Assembly: GCA_015183035.1 (NCBI GenBank)
Contig: JACZZP010000012.1
Coordinates: 930,001-994,000, forward strand
Reading direction: 5' to 3'
DNA from: Meloidogyne chitwoodi
Taxonomy: Eukaryota > Nematoda > Chromadorea > Rhabditida > Meloidogynidae
Length of the DNA: 64,000 nucleotides
Part shown: positions 13,505 to 24,256 of the stretch, piece after piece
Layout of the letters: every line of letters starts with the position of its first letter
Position numbering within the stretch: position 1 is the first letter of the stretch
Position numbers and translations under genes: made by a program
The notes under the pieces: model-generated
Told to the model about the DNA's origin: nothing
Databases searched by the model: none
The model's input: the letters and a program-made list of their open reading frames with translations, nothing else

Positions 13505-13747
13505 TGAATCATTAATTTATAATATTTATTTTATTTGGAATTTATCTAATGAATAATTAAATTAATATCTAATCATTTTTAATTGCCACACACATATGTG
13601 CACCCTATATTTATGTGGAAAGTAAAAATAATTATTTACTATTTAATTATGTTTAAATGATGTTAACATTTATTTTAATTTTTTTTAAATAATTAATATA
13701 ATTATAAAAATGTTATTTTAAAATTAATTTTTAGAAAATTAAAAAAA
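13505..13747 (+). promoter_or_regulatory. Upstream region and trans-splice-like acceptor of gene A
   Basis: An AG acceptor in TTTTTAG (13733-13734) lies 13 nt before the ATG in the context AGAAAATTAAAAAAAATG. Genes B and C have nearly the same leader. A motif TGAATCATTAA lies about 240 bp upstream, with counterparts near B and C. The acceptor suggests spliced-leader addition; the promoter role is inference. Confidence 0.5.
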
Positions 13748-16700
13748 ATGTTTAATAAATATTTTATCTTTATTTTGGTTCTAGTCTTAAAAAAGTTTAT
13801 TACTGCAGAAGGAAAACAAAAACAAAATGAACAGTACTATAAATTTAAATATTTTAGTATTTAATTTATATTTTTAGTATTCTTCTAACTGATATGAAAA
13901 CCACCCATCATTCAATATTTTATACAAATATGGACCAATGTATGCTTCGCCCAGGCCAACAAAATATTGGATCTTATGGATTCATTTTTGAAATACCACG
14001 CGGTTTTCTTTGTGACGAGTAAATTAATTAATTAAAAAATTATATTTAATATATTTTTTAGATTAATTATTTGTTATCCAAGTCAATTATTAGGGGTTAA
14101 TGTCAGAAATGGACTTATTCCATCAATTCCCTATCGCCTCAGTAGAAGTAACCAAGTGAGAAATTTAAAATAATTTTGAGTTTAAAATTAGTATGTACAA
14201 CAAATAATTAATAAATAATTTTAAAGAATAATATAACCAAACAATGTGAAGCAAAACGTAAAGAATTTTGTAAAAAGAATAAAAATTTATTATGTTCTAT
14301 TGGACAGCCTGGTTCAACAACCTGGCATGGAATTAAACTTTCAACAGAATATATAGAAAATGAACCAAATAATGTTATGAGTAATGGAACTTTTTATACA
14401 AAGATTTTATTGTCTATTACTAATAAAGAGTTTTTTTATTTTTATTATTATGAATGTTTTTTTAATTTTTAGATATAAATTAAAAGATATTTTAAACTTT
14501 AACATTGAATTTGGACAAAAAGAGGACATTTATACACATGTTTATATTCTTAAATGTTTGTAATTTTAAATAATTTATTTATAACTTAAACTTTTAGCAA
14601 AGTTTGTAAAAATTGATTATTTTGCTAATGATGAGAAGCTTAAAAATGAATATTTATCCAAAATTAATAAAGGTGCATATTTACATAAATATGCTGGTCT
14701 TTGGACTCTTGGAATGGATATATTACCAACAAGAGCTCAACAATATTTGGATTTGTTTGTTTATAGAGGATGTACTTGTCAACTAAATGTTTGGGTAATT
14801 TTATATAGTAATTATACATTTTGGTTAAAATAAATTGAAGTTCACAAACCCGTCAACGCCTGACACATTATTGCCAACAATTGATACTACAAACACTAAA
14901 ATAATCAAAGATAAAGATTGTCCAATAAAATATACAAATTATAGTTTGGAGACATTGGGAAGCATTATTTATGGAGAAAAAACTGTTAAATTTACATTAA
15001 TGACTGGAAATGAAGTAAATGTTGATGAAGGAATCAGCAAAATTGTATTGTTGGATTCTAACAAAAATGAAATTTTTATATTTATTTTTGAAGAGTATAG
15101 AATTTTTTTCAATCCTTTGGTAAAATTTATTTTTTTTTACTTTTTAAATTTACTATCTTTTCAATTTTTAGTTTTAATTTATTTTTTTATTATCTTTTAT
15201 ATAGAATTCAAAACCGTGGTTCGAAATACTATCCAAAAATATTATGATTACAGGTACTAGGATAGATATAATTATACGTCTAAGTAAATACTATGTTTGG
15301 ATATTTATTGTTATTGATAATAATAATAAATTTAACTTCAAATATTGGCCAAAAAATTGGTGGGAAGGATTGTTTATGAGAAATTCTGAAGTTTATTTAT
15401 ACATTTCTGGCGATTTTCTTAAAATAACTCCATTAATTATGCGAACTCTTGACGAGAATGATGTCAAAAATGTATGAAATAATTTTTAAAAATTTTAAAA
15501 ATTTACTCTTAACAAATTTTAAATGTTTGGTACCAAACAGTCCTACCTTCGCTTTTCTTAATTTATTTATTTAAAAAATAATTTATTTATTTTTTTCAGT
15601 TAGCTAATCTTTTTAATCATGATATTGTAATGCCACTTTCATTAGCAATTCCAGAATCTTCTTTTAGAAAAATTGTTTTTAAATTTGCTTGTATGATTAA
15701 TGAAAATGCAAAAACATTTTACATAAGATTATTGTTTGGTGTAAGGGAAGAGAATGAATACAGTAATAATTATTATTTTAATAAAATTAAAAAAAAGTTT
15801 ATTTAGTTGGAAGTACTTTATTTGGTTTAGATGTCAATTTAGATGAAAAAGAAATTAAAGCTTACTCAAAAGAGGTAAGAGATAATTTAAATATTCCTCC
15901 AATCAATTTTTCTTAAAATTTTAGCCCAGTGAATGGTCAATAATGATGTCTTCTACAAATACAACATTATTTGAAAAAGGAAAGCCATTCGAGTGCGAAA
16001 TAGTAGTACAATTGACTGGTGACGAAAAGTTTAAATCATATTTAAATTTCTACGTAAATGATGTACATCAATCTGATTACTCATTTCTTTCGTATTTTCC
16101 ACCATGGATGAATAGAATTTCGGTAGGAATAAAAATACAAATTTTTTAATTGTAAAATTCTTAAGCCTAAAAGTTTCCCTATAATTATAAATATAAGAAA
16201 TCGAAGCCAAGGGGTTAAGAAAATATCTTTTTCTCACTAGCCAGAGACTATTATCAAATACTGATTGAATACTTAAATATTATTTTTTTTTGAAATTTAG
16301 ATTGGAGGTGATATTCAGTTGATGGAATATAAATATGATATTATTGATGAATTAGAAATGCCAGATTTTAAATATAAAAAAGAAATAACAGAATTAAAAA
16401 GCTTTGGGACAATTTTGTGTTTTGAAGCAGAAGTTCCAAATATAAATGAAATTAATAGTAGTGGAGAAGGTTTTAAAATATTTTTACTAAATGATGCAAG
16501 TGAAATTGATGAAAATAGTATATGAAAATTGTAAATAAATAAATATTTTAATAATTTTTTAAGTTGGCTACGCAGTTTTGACTTTATATTTTACGTTCAA
16601 TTTTAATGAAGATAATGTTGTAAATAATATTAAATATAGAAAACCAGAACAAGGATCAGCATTAATTTTAGATTCTAGTTGTACAGATTACTCATGTGGA

Positions 16701-19700
16701 GAAGAACAATATTTTGATAATCCAGTTCATACTGGAACAGAAATAATTATATTAATCTATGCAGAAAAGGATTATTACAATATTAGTATTAATGGAGGTG
16801 ATTATATTCATTACAATCATAGAATTCCTCCATGGACTGTTAACCATGCAATGGTAAGTTGAAGTTTTCTACTCTCAGATAACCTTGTATAGACTACTAG
16901 ATCACAGACAAGGATCTTGAGTAAATATTATTTTTTAATACGATAATGGGAAGAGATTCCACGGGAATTCCCGAAAATCAAAAAAGTGGGGATTTTAAAC
17001 TCTGTATTCCGTAAAATCCAAACCGGACCACTCCCATGCCGTCATCTATTCTATTATAGACTCTGAAGACTATAATTCATTATACAATAAGTTAAAACTC
17101 ATAAAATGTATCATTCCGCCTATAAGAGAAAAATAGGTGGTTTTTTTGAATTTTTTGAATAACTTTATAAATTTTGATTTTTTTGTGGGTAAATGTATAT
17201 ACATTCGATAGCATTTTGAAAGGGCTATCGAATGTATATAAAAGTTTTTTGAAAAAATTCGAACAGTATCGAAAAAATGTCAAAAAACGTGTTTTTTTAC
17301 AAGAGAAAAAGAGGCAGTGGCTGCGGTTTTTTGACCACAACTTTTTTGTGGATAAAGGTACAGAGTTGGTCCCGCCGGTAGGGCACACCTTCAGACTTTG
17401 GGCTATCCAATGGTATAAAAATTGTTCGGATCGGATAAAGATTAGAGTAGTTATGTTTTTGACAAGAATTAAAAAATTGAGATTTATGAGATAGAGGCAA
17501 AGTCAAAAGCACTTTTATTTTAAAGTAGGTAAGATGAGTTGTGGTGTAGTGGTAGTGTGCTGGATTTGCTAATTTGAATCCGGGTTCGAACTCGAAGGGT
17601 GAAAATATTTTTTTAAATATTTCAAGGCCATCTAGACGCAGGACAAATAATCGCTAGGGGCCAGCTAGACGCAAGTCAAGTAATCGCAAGGGGCCATCTA
17701 GACGCAGGACAATTAATCGCAAGAGGCCATCTAGACGCAGGACAATTAATCGCAAGAGGCCATCTAGACGCAGGACAAATAATCGCAAGGGGACATCTAG
17801 ACGCAGGACAATTAATCGCAAGGGGCCATCTAGACGCAGGACATGTAATCGCAAGGGGCCATCTAGACGCAGGACATGTAATCGCAAGGGGCCATCTAGA
17901 CGCAGGACATGTAATCGCAAGGGGCCATCTAGACGCAGGACATGTAATCGCAAGGGGCCATCTAGACTCAGGACATGTAATCGCAAGGGGCCATCTAGAC
18001 GCAGGACATGTAATCGCAAGGGGCCATCTAGACGCAGGACATGTAATCGCAAGGGGCCATCTAGACTCAGGACATGTAATCGCAAGGGGCCATCTTGCAT
18101 GATTTGAGCTCAATTTAAGCTCTTTATGAGTTCAAGATGAGCATGATTTGAGCTCAAAAGGAGCTTAATTATAGCTCAGGATGAGCATGATTTGAGCTCA
18201 AGATGAACATGATTTGAGCTCAAGATAAGCTCGATTTGAGCATGATTTTAGCTCAAGTTGAGATAATTTAAGCTCAAGATGAGCTTGATTGGAGCTCAAT
18301 TTAAGCTCTGTATGAGTTCAAGATGAGCATGATTTGAGCTCAATTTAAGCTTTGTATGAGCTAAAGATGAGCTTGATTTGAGCTCAATTTAAGCTTTGTA
18401 TGAGCTAAAGATGAGCTTGATTGGAGCTCAATTTAAGCTCTGTATGAGTTCAAGATGAGCATGATTTGAGCTCAATTTAAGCTCTGTATGAGTTCAAGAG
18501 GGGCTCGATTGAGCATGATTTAAGCTCAAGATGAGCTCAATATGAGCTTGATTGGAGCTCAATTTAAGCTCTGTATGAGCTAAAGATGAGCTTGATTTGA
18601 GCTTGATTTGAGCTCAATTTAAGCTTTGTATGAGCTAAAGATGAGCTTGATTTGAGCTCAATTTAAGCTTTGTATGAGCTCAAGATGAGCTTGATTGGAG
18701 CTCAATTTAAGCTTTGTATGAGCTCAAGATGAGCTTGATTGGAGCTCAATTTAAGCTCTGTATGAGCTAAAGATGAGCTTGATTTGAGCTTGATTTGAGC
18801 TCAATTTAAGCTTTGTATGAGCTAAAGATGAGCTTGATTTGAGCTCAATTTAAGCTTTGTATGAGCTCAATATGAGCTTGATTGGAGCTCAATTTAAGCT
18901 CTGTATGAGCTAAAGATGAGCTTGATTTGAGCTTGATTTGAGCTCAATTTAAGCTTTGTATGAGCTAAAGATGAGCTTGATTTGAGCTCAATTTAAGCTT
19001 TGTATGAGCTCAAGATGAGCTTGATTTGAGCTCAATTTAAGCTTTGTATGAGCTCAAGATGAGCTTGATTGGAGCTCAATTTAAGCTCTGTATGAGCTAA
19101 AGATAGCTTGATTTGAGCTTGATTTGAGCTCAATTTAAGCTTTGTATGAGCTCAAGATGAGCTTGATTGGAGCTCAATTTAAGCTTTGTATGAGCTCAAG
19201 ATGAGCTTGATTGGAGCTCAATTTAAGCTCTGTATGAGCTAAAGATGAGCTTGATTTGAGCTTGATTTGAGCTCAATTTAAGCTTTGTATGAGCTAAAGA
19301 TGAGCTTGATTTGAGCTCAATTTAAGCTTTGTATGAGCTCAAGATGAGCTTGATTGGAGCTCAATTTAAGCTCTGTATGAGCTAAAGATGAGCTTGATTT
19401 GAGCTTGATTTGAGCTCAATTTAAGCTTTGTATGAGCTCAAGATGAGCTTGATTGGAGCTCAATTTAAGCTTTGTATGAGCTCAAGATGAGCTTGATTGG
19501 AGCTCAATTTAAGCTCTGTATGAGCTAAAGATGAGCTTGATTTGAGCTTGATTTGAGCTCAATTTAAGCTTTGTATGAGCTAAAGATGAGCTTGATTTGA
19601 GCTCAATTTAAGCTTTGTATGAGCTCAAGATGAGCTTGATTGGAGCTCAATTTAAGCTCTGTATGAGCTAAAGATGAGCTTGATTTGAGCTTGATTTGAG

Positions 19701-22700
19701 CTTGATTTGAGCTTGATTTGAGCTCAATTTAAGCTTTGTATGAGCTAAAGATGAGCTTGATTTGAGCTCAATTTAAGCTTTGTATGAGCTAAAGATGAGC
19801 TTGATTTGAGCTCAATTTAAGCTTTGTATGAGCTCAAGATGAGCTTGATTGGAGCTCAATTTAAGCTCTGTATGAGCTAAAGATGAGCTTGATTTGAGCT
19901 TGATTTGAGCTCAATTTAAGCTTTGTATGAGCTAAAGATGAGCTTGATTTGAGCTCAATTTAAGCTTTGTATGAGCTCAAGATGAGCTTGATTGGAGCTC
20001 AATTTAAGCTCTGTATGAGCTAAAGATGAGCTTGATTTGAGCTTGATTTGAGCTCAATTTAAGCTTTGTATGAGCTAAAGATGAGCTTGATTTGAGCTCA
20101 ATTTAAGCTTTGTATGAGCTCAAGATGAGCTTGATTGGAGCTCAATTTAAGCTCTGTATGAGCTAAAGATGAGCTTGATTTGAGCTTGATTTGAGCTCAA
20201 TTTAAGCTTTGTATGAGCTAAAGATGAGCTTGATTTGAGCTCAATTTAAGCTTTGTATGAGCTCAAGATGAGCTTGATTGGAGCTCAATTTAAGCTCTGT
20301 ATGAGCTAAAGATGAGCTTGATTTGAGCTTGATTTGAGCTCAATTTAAGCTTTGTATGAGCTCAAGATGAGCTTGATTGGAGCTCAATTTAAGCTTTGTA
20401 TGAGCTCAAGATGAGCTTGATTGGATCTCAATTTAAGCTCTGTATGAGTTCAATTTGAGCTCAATTTAAGCTCTGTATGAGTTCAAGAGGGGCTCGATTG
20501 AGCATGATTTAAGCTCAATATAAGCTCGATTTGAGCATGATTTAAGCTCAAGATGAGCTCGATTTGAGCATGATTTTAGCTCAAGTTGTATTTGTGTCAT
20601 TCAACTCACAAGAGAACATCACAACATGCTACTTACCGATTTTGACAAAACCTATACCATTCGAAAGAGCTTTTTGAGTAGGTACAGAATCCAAATTTTT
20701 ATGTGCCCGTTTTAATGTATTGTAAAGTTACGAGCTTTTAAAGTTTTAAAAAAGAGGCTCTCCACACTTAAGACCACTTTATACTCTCTTTTCCAGTCCT
20801 TTCCTTGCAGAGGCCCTGCCTTCTCTTCTTTTTCTTGGAGCGGCCGCTGCTAGGAAAGGAAAAGAGAGAAGAGAGGTGATCTTAGGGCCATAGTAAATAG
20901 TAGAGAGAAAGGGACACTTTTGAACAGGATAAGGAACTTTTTTTGAAATTTTAAATGCTCATAACTTTACAATAACTTAAAAGGGCACATAAAAATTCGG
21001 ATTCTGTACCTACTCAAAAAGCTCTTTCGAATTGCATAGGTTTTGCCAAAATCGGTGAGTAGCATGTTGTGATGTTCCCTTGTCAGCTAGACGATCTCTT
21101 TAGAATTATACATAATTCATCCATTAAAAAAACCATTTTTTGTTAAAAAAGCATGTTTTTTTGACATTTTTTCGACATTGTCGGCTTTTTTCAAAAATTT
21201 TTATATACATTCGATAGCCCTTTCCATAATCTATCGAATGCATATACATTTATATAAATAAAATTTTAAAGTTATTTAAAAAATTAAAAAAAACGCCCTA
21301 TTTTTCTCTTATGGACGGAACCAGTGCTCTTCGCGCTTGTAACACTGATTCTAAATAAAGTGAAAAATATTCTAAATGGCAAGGGCTAAAGAAACTCCTT
21401 AAAACATGTAGGACAAAATAGTTAAATTAAAACATACACGGACAGTAAAATTGAGCTCAAGATGAGCTCAAAATGAGCTCAAATCGATCTCATATTGTGC
21501 TCGCTTTGAGCTCAATTTAAGCTCGATTTGAGCTCGAGATGTACTCGATTTGAGCTCTATATGAGCTCGATTTAAGCTCTATATGAGCTCGAGATGAACT
21601 CGATTTAAACCCAAGATGAGCATGATTTAAGCTCAAGATGAGCTCGATTTGAGCTCGATTTAAGCCTATATGAGCTCAATTTAAGCTCTATATGAGTTCG
21701 AGATGAACCAAGTTAGGCTCAATTTTAGCCCAAGTTTGGCTCATGTTAGGCTAAGTTGGACAAGTTTTGTTCAAGTTTGACAAAAATTAAGCTCAAGTTT
21801 GGCAAAAGCTTGGCCCAATTTAGGCTCAAGTTTTGCTCATGTTAGGCTCAAGTATGTCTCAACCTTGGCTCAATCTTGGCTCAGGTTTGGGTCAAGTTTA
21901 GCTCAAGTTAGGCTCAAAATTGGCTCAAGTTAAGCTCAAGTTAGGCTCAAGCTGGGCCCAAATTAGGATCAAGTTTGGCAAAAGCTTGGCTCAATTTTGG
22001 GTCAAGTTAATATCAAGTTTGGCAAATGCTTGGCTTAACCTTGGCTCAAGTTAGGCTCAACCTTGGCTCAAATGTGGCCCAAGTTTTGTTCAAGTGTGGC
22101 TCAACCTTGGCTCAAGTTTACCCAAGTTTGGCCCAAGTTTTGCTTAAGTTTGGCTCAAGTTTACCCAAGTTTGGCTAATGTTAGGCTAAAGTTTGGCCTT
22201 GGCTCAAGTTTGGCTCAAGTTAGGCTCAAGTTTGGCAAATGCTTGGCTAAACTTAGCAAAAATGTCGGCTAATCCAAATGTACAACTGTACAGTAATACG
22301 ACTATAAAAAATTACAAATATACAATTGTACAAAGGTACAGTTAAAAAAATTGCAGCACTTTTCATATTAAAAATGGGGGTTATGTTTAAAGATTAACCA
22401 GGATGGATTTTAAGTTTTTTTTTGTATTTTAGGCGGTTTTAAGGGAGTTTTTATTAACTGAGATTTTAATGAGTAATTGTTTTTATGCTGTGGAATGAGG
22501 GGTTGCCTTTTTACAGTGGTTAAGGAGCGGGTTATTTTTAAAGTTGATTTTTATTTTTAAATTGAAGTTTTATTTTTAAGAGGGGGTTTTGAGGGGTTAT
22601 TTTCTTATATTTTACCCAAAATTTTCTAGAATTAGTGTTACAAGCGCGAAGCGGTTTCTTTATTCCAGTCGCGAAGCGGCTGGTTCTATTATATAATTAT

Positions 22701-23607
22701 TAAAGGCTATAGTTTAATTAACTTTTATTTAAAATTTGTTTTTCAGATAATAGGATATATAAAAAACGTTAATTTTAAATCTAAAAAATGTGAAATGATT
22801 GAAAAAAATTTACCTAAGTTTGAATTGCCATTTAATGTTTTGAGTGTAAGACCTTTAAAAGAAAATGAAATTATAATAATTATTGGTAAAATTAAAAAAG
22901 ATCCAATAAATGAGCCAATAATTATTTATCTTTTAAATGGAGCAATCGAACGAAGTGAAGAATGTAGACACATATTTTTAAATTTTTAATATATTTTTTT
23001 ATTTTTTAGATGGTAATCTTGTATTAAATATTAATATCACAAAGAATAGTTTATCAATGAATTCCTTTGCGGTATAAAACTTTATAAAAATAAATAAATA
23101 ATTTAAATTAGGGTTGGTGATCTCTTGGCGATTCCGGATATTCGAACTCTAGAAAAGGTCTTATAACAGAAAATTTTTGATTTGAATCTCGGTTCCGAAT
23201 AGTCGAAATTTTCCAAGAACCGCTTTCTGAGGAAGGGAATAAGAAGGGGAAAGGGAATTATTTAATGGAAACAAACATTAATAAATAAATTTAACAGAGA
23301 GGAAAATGGTTGCTTCCAACTAATAAACAAATAAAACATAATCTTTTTTTAATTGAAAAACAAAATATTAAAATAATATTTTATCATTCACCGAAAATGA
23401 TTAAATTTGAAATAGAAACTAGAAATAATATTTTTGAAGGTTCATATAATGCTTTAATTCCTTATATTGCTACACATTATGTTGAGGTTAGTTTACTCAA
23501 ATAATTATATTATTTTTTAACAATTTAATATTTTTTAGGTTCTGGGACTTGATAAAACTGAAAAAGATAATTTAATTAGTTTAAAAAGAAAAATAAAAAA
23601 GAATTAA
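13748..23607 (+). CDS. Gene A: secreted multi-galectin-like protein
   Basis: About 17 exons: 13748-13833, 13878-14018, 14062-14155, 14227-14429, 14473-14555, 14598-14794, 14841-15119, 15205-15471, 15600-15762, 15807-15874, 15925-16122, 16301-16517, 16564-16853, 22747-22963, 23010-23071, 23298-23486, 23539-23607. A signal peptide (YFIFILVLVL) comes first. A Cys-bearing region follows, with MDQCMLRPGQ, ICYPSQL, CEAKRKEFC and CSIGQPGSTTWHGIKL. The rest is galectin-like. PFECEIVV, FYVNDV, FPPWMNRIS and IGGDIQL form one C-terminal half; GTEIIILIYAEKDYYNISI and HYNHRIPPW form another; a third starts at LPFNVLSVRPL. The canonical H-NPR and W-E sugar contacts are not seen, so galactose binding is doubtful. 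Extracellular role inferred. The 5.9 kb intron after exon 13 is exceptional. Confidence 0.8.
17538..17604 (+). repeat. tRNA-like sequence, probable SINE head
   Basis: TGGTGTAGTGG resembles a pol III A box and, about 35 bp further, GGGTTCGAACTC resembles a B box. The T stem pairs poorly and no seven-base acceptor stem can be drawn, so it is not a functional tRNA. It lies directly before the 33-bp minisatellite. Confidence 0.5.
17627..18093. repeat. 33-bp minisatellite, about 14 copies
   Basis: The unit reads GGCCATCTAGACGCAGGACA followed by TGTAATCGCAAGG. Early copies have ATTAATCGC or AAATAATCGC in place of TGTAATCGC, and later copies are nearly identical. Since 33 is divisible by three, long open frames arise by chance on the minus strand; they have no start context, splice sites or protein similarity. 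Confidence 0.95.
18094..20590. repeat. 11-bp-periodic GAGCT satellite with higher-order repeats
   Basis: About 2.5 kb is built from 11-bp words such as GAGCTCAATTT, AAGCTTTGTAT, GAGCTAAAGAT, GAGCTTGATTT and GAGCTTGATTG. From about 18540 to 20430 the words follow a recurring order. One common higher-order unit is 13 words (143 bp), mixed with shorter versions that lack two to four words. The 5' and 3' edges are more degenerate, the pattern of a satellite homogenised by unequal exchange. Confidence 0.95.
20602..21092. mobile_element. Palindromic element with ~135-bp inverted arms
   Basis: The arms at about 20602-20745 and 20945-21092 (inverted) share GAACATCACAACATGCTACT, AGAGCTTTTTGAGTAGGTAC and TTTTTATGTGCCC with few mismatches. 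The 200-bp centre is itself partly palindromic (CTTTTCCAGTCCTTTCC against GGAAAGGAAAAG) and is much more GC-rich than its surroundings. No coding capacity. It is nested in the satellite-bearing intron. Confidence 0.8.
21445..22270. repeat. Second, diverged block of 11-bp satellite
   Basis: The block at 21445-21715 still uses GAGCTC words (GAGCTCGATTT, GAGCTCTATAT). From 21715 to 22270 the word becomes GGCTCAAGTTT or GGCTCAAGTTA, with many irregular spacings. The shared 11-bp frame suggests common ancestry with the main array. An open frame at 22063-22272 here is a by-product of the repeat. Confidence 0.8.
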
Positions 23608-24256
23608 ATTATAGATACATATTTGAAGTATATTTTTTTTATTTTTTTAGAAATAGTATATATTTTTGTAATTATTATACATTAAAAATAAATTTTAAAT
23701 GATACTTTGTTAAAAATTATAATTATATGTTATCTCTGGTATTCTTTTCAATACTTGGCCGTAGTTTGGTTTCTGTCTCTTTTTTAAAAACGGGCAAACT
23801 ATGTAATGTATATTATATTATATTATTCGAAAGAGATCGTCGAGCTGAGTCGAATGACACTAAAATTAGTTCAAAGAAACAAATATGGACCAAGTTACAG
23901 GTCCCAGAAAATTGAAAACCCATAGAGGGGACCAAGCTCATTTTCTGGGTGACAAATTAAATATGAGTATGATAGTTTAGACCGTCCAATTTGATTACAA
24001 GGCAATTTACTTATAAATATAATAATTATTATTATAATTCATATATTTTAAATAATTTTATGAATCATTAACTTTTTATTTTTATCTACATTTATGCATT
24101 TCCCAAATCTGTTGTCATTAAATTAAAAAATTTTAGTCATCATTAAATTTTTTTGTGTTATTTTATTTTTAAATTGTTCAGTTAATTTTAAAAAACATAA
24201 AATAATAATTTTTCGTTAATTTTTATAATATAATTAATTTTAGAAAAATTTAAAAA
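23608..24256. other. Spacer between genes A and B with a dispersed repeat
   Basis: The part at about 23810-23970 contains AGAAAATTGAAAA, CCAAGCTCATTTTC and AAATATGAGTATGATAG. Very similar pieces occur in the same order in the foldback element near 39250-39330, so it is a dispersed repeat. Gene B's leader shows TTTTAG at 24242-24243 and ATG at 24257, and TGAATCATTAA lies at about 24060. Confidence 0.6.

Larger units (their letters stand above)
17112..21325. mobile_element. Composite element bounded by ~190-bp inverted repeats
   Basis: The left arm (about 17112-17300) and the right arm (about 21140-21325, inverted) share CATAAGAGAAAAATAGG-like ends, then GGGCTATCGAATGTATATA, then TCGAAAAAATGTCAAAAAA, with interspersed mismatches. 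The interior holds the satellites and another palindromic element. No transposase is visible. It may be a foldback or large non-autonomous DNA element that acquired or amplified satellite DNA. The boundaries are approximate. Confidence 0.6.
16854..22746 (+). other. 5.9 kb repeat-filled intron of gene A
   Basis: The donor ATG/GTAAGTTG is at 16854 and the acceptor TTTTTCAG ends at 22746. All other introns of the gene are roughly 40-230 bp except one of 226 bp after exon 15. Genes B and C have short introns at the same position (about 280 and 55 bp), so this intron has grown by insertion. Its contents are listed separately: outer inverted repeats, a tRNA-like piece, a 33-bp minisatellite, two blocks of 11-bp satellite and a palindromic element. 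The part 22280-22740 holds no clear feature beyond an inverted copy of CTTCGCGCTTGTAACACT. Confidence 0.8.

Noticed and set aside
16031..16237. Minus-strand open frame overlapping a gene A exon
   Set aside because: Shadow of the galectin-like exon on the plus strand.
17654..18113. Minus-strand frames of about 145 codons in the 33-bp minisatellite
   Set aside because: By-product of a repeat divisible by three; intronic, no start context, no protein similarity.
17627..20590. Possible CRISPR-like array
   Set aside because: Units are directly adjacent without unique spacers, and the context is a eukaryotic intron.
22063..22272. Open frame reading AQVWPKF-type repeats
   Set aside because: Falls entirely in the degenerate 11-bp satellite inside an intron.
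23100..23290. GC-richer stretch in an intron of gene A as a possible MITE
   Set aside because: Some TTCGAA/TTCCGAA inverted words, but no convincing terminal repeats or target duplication.
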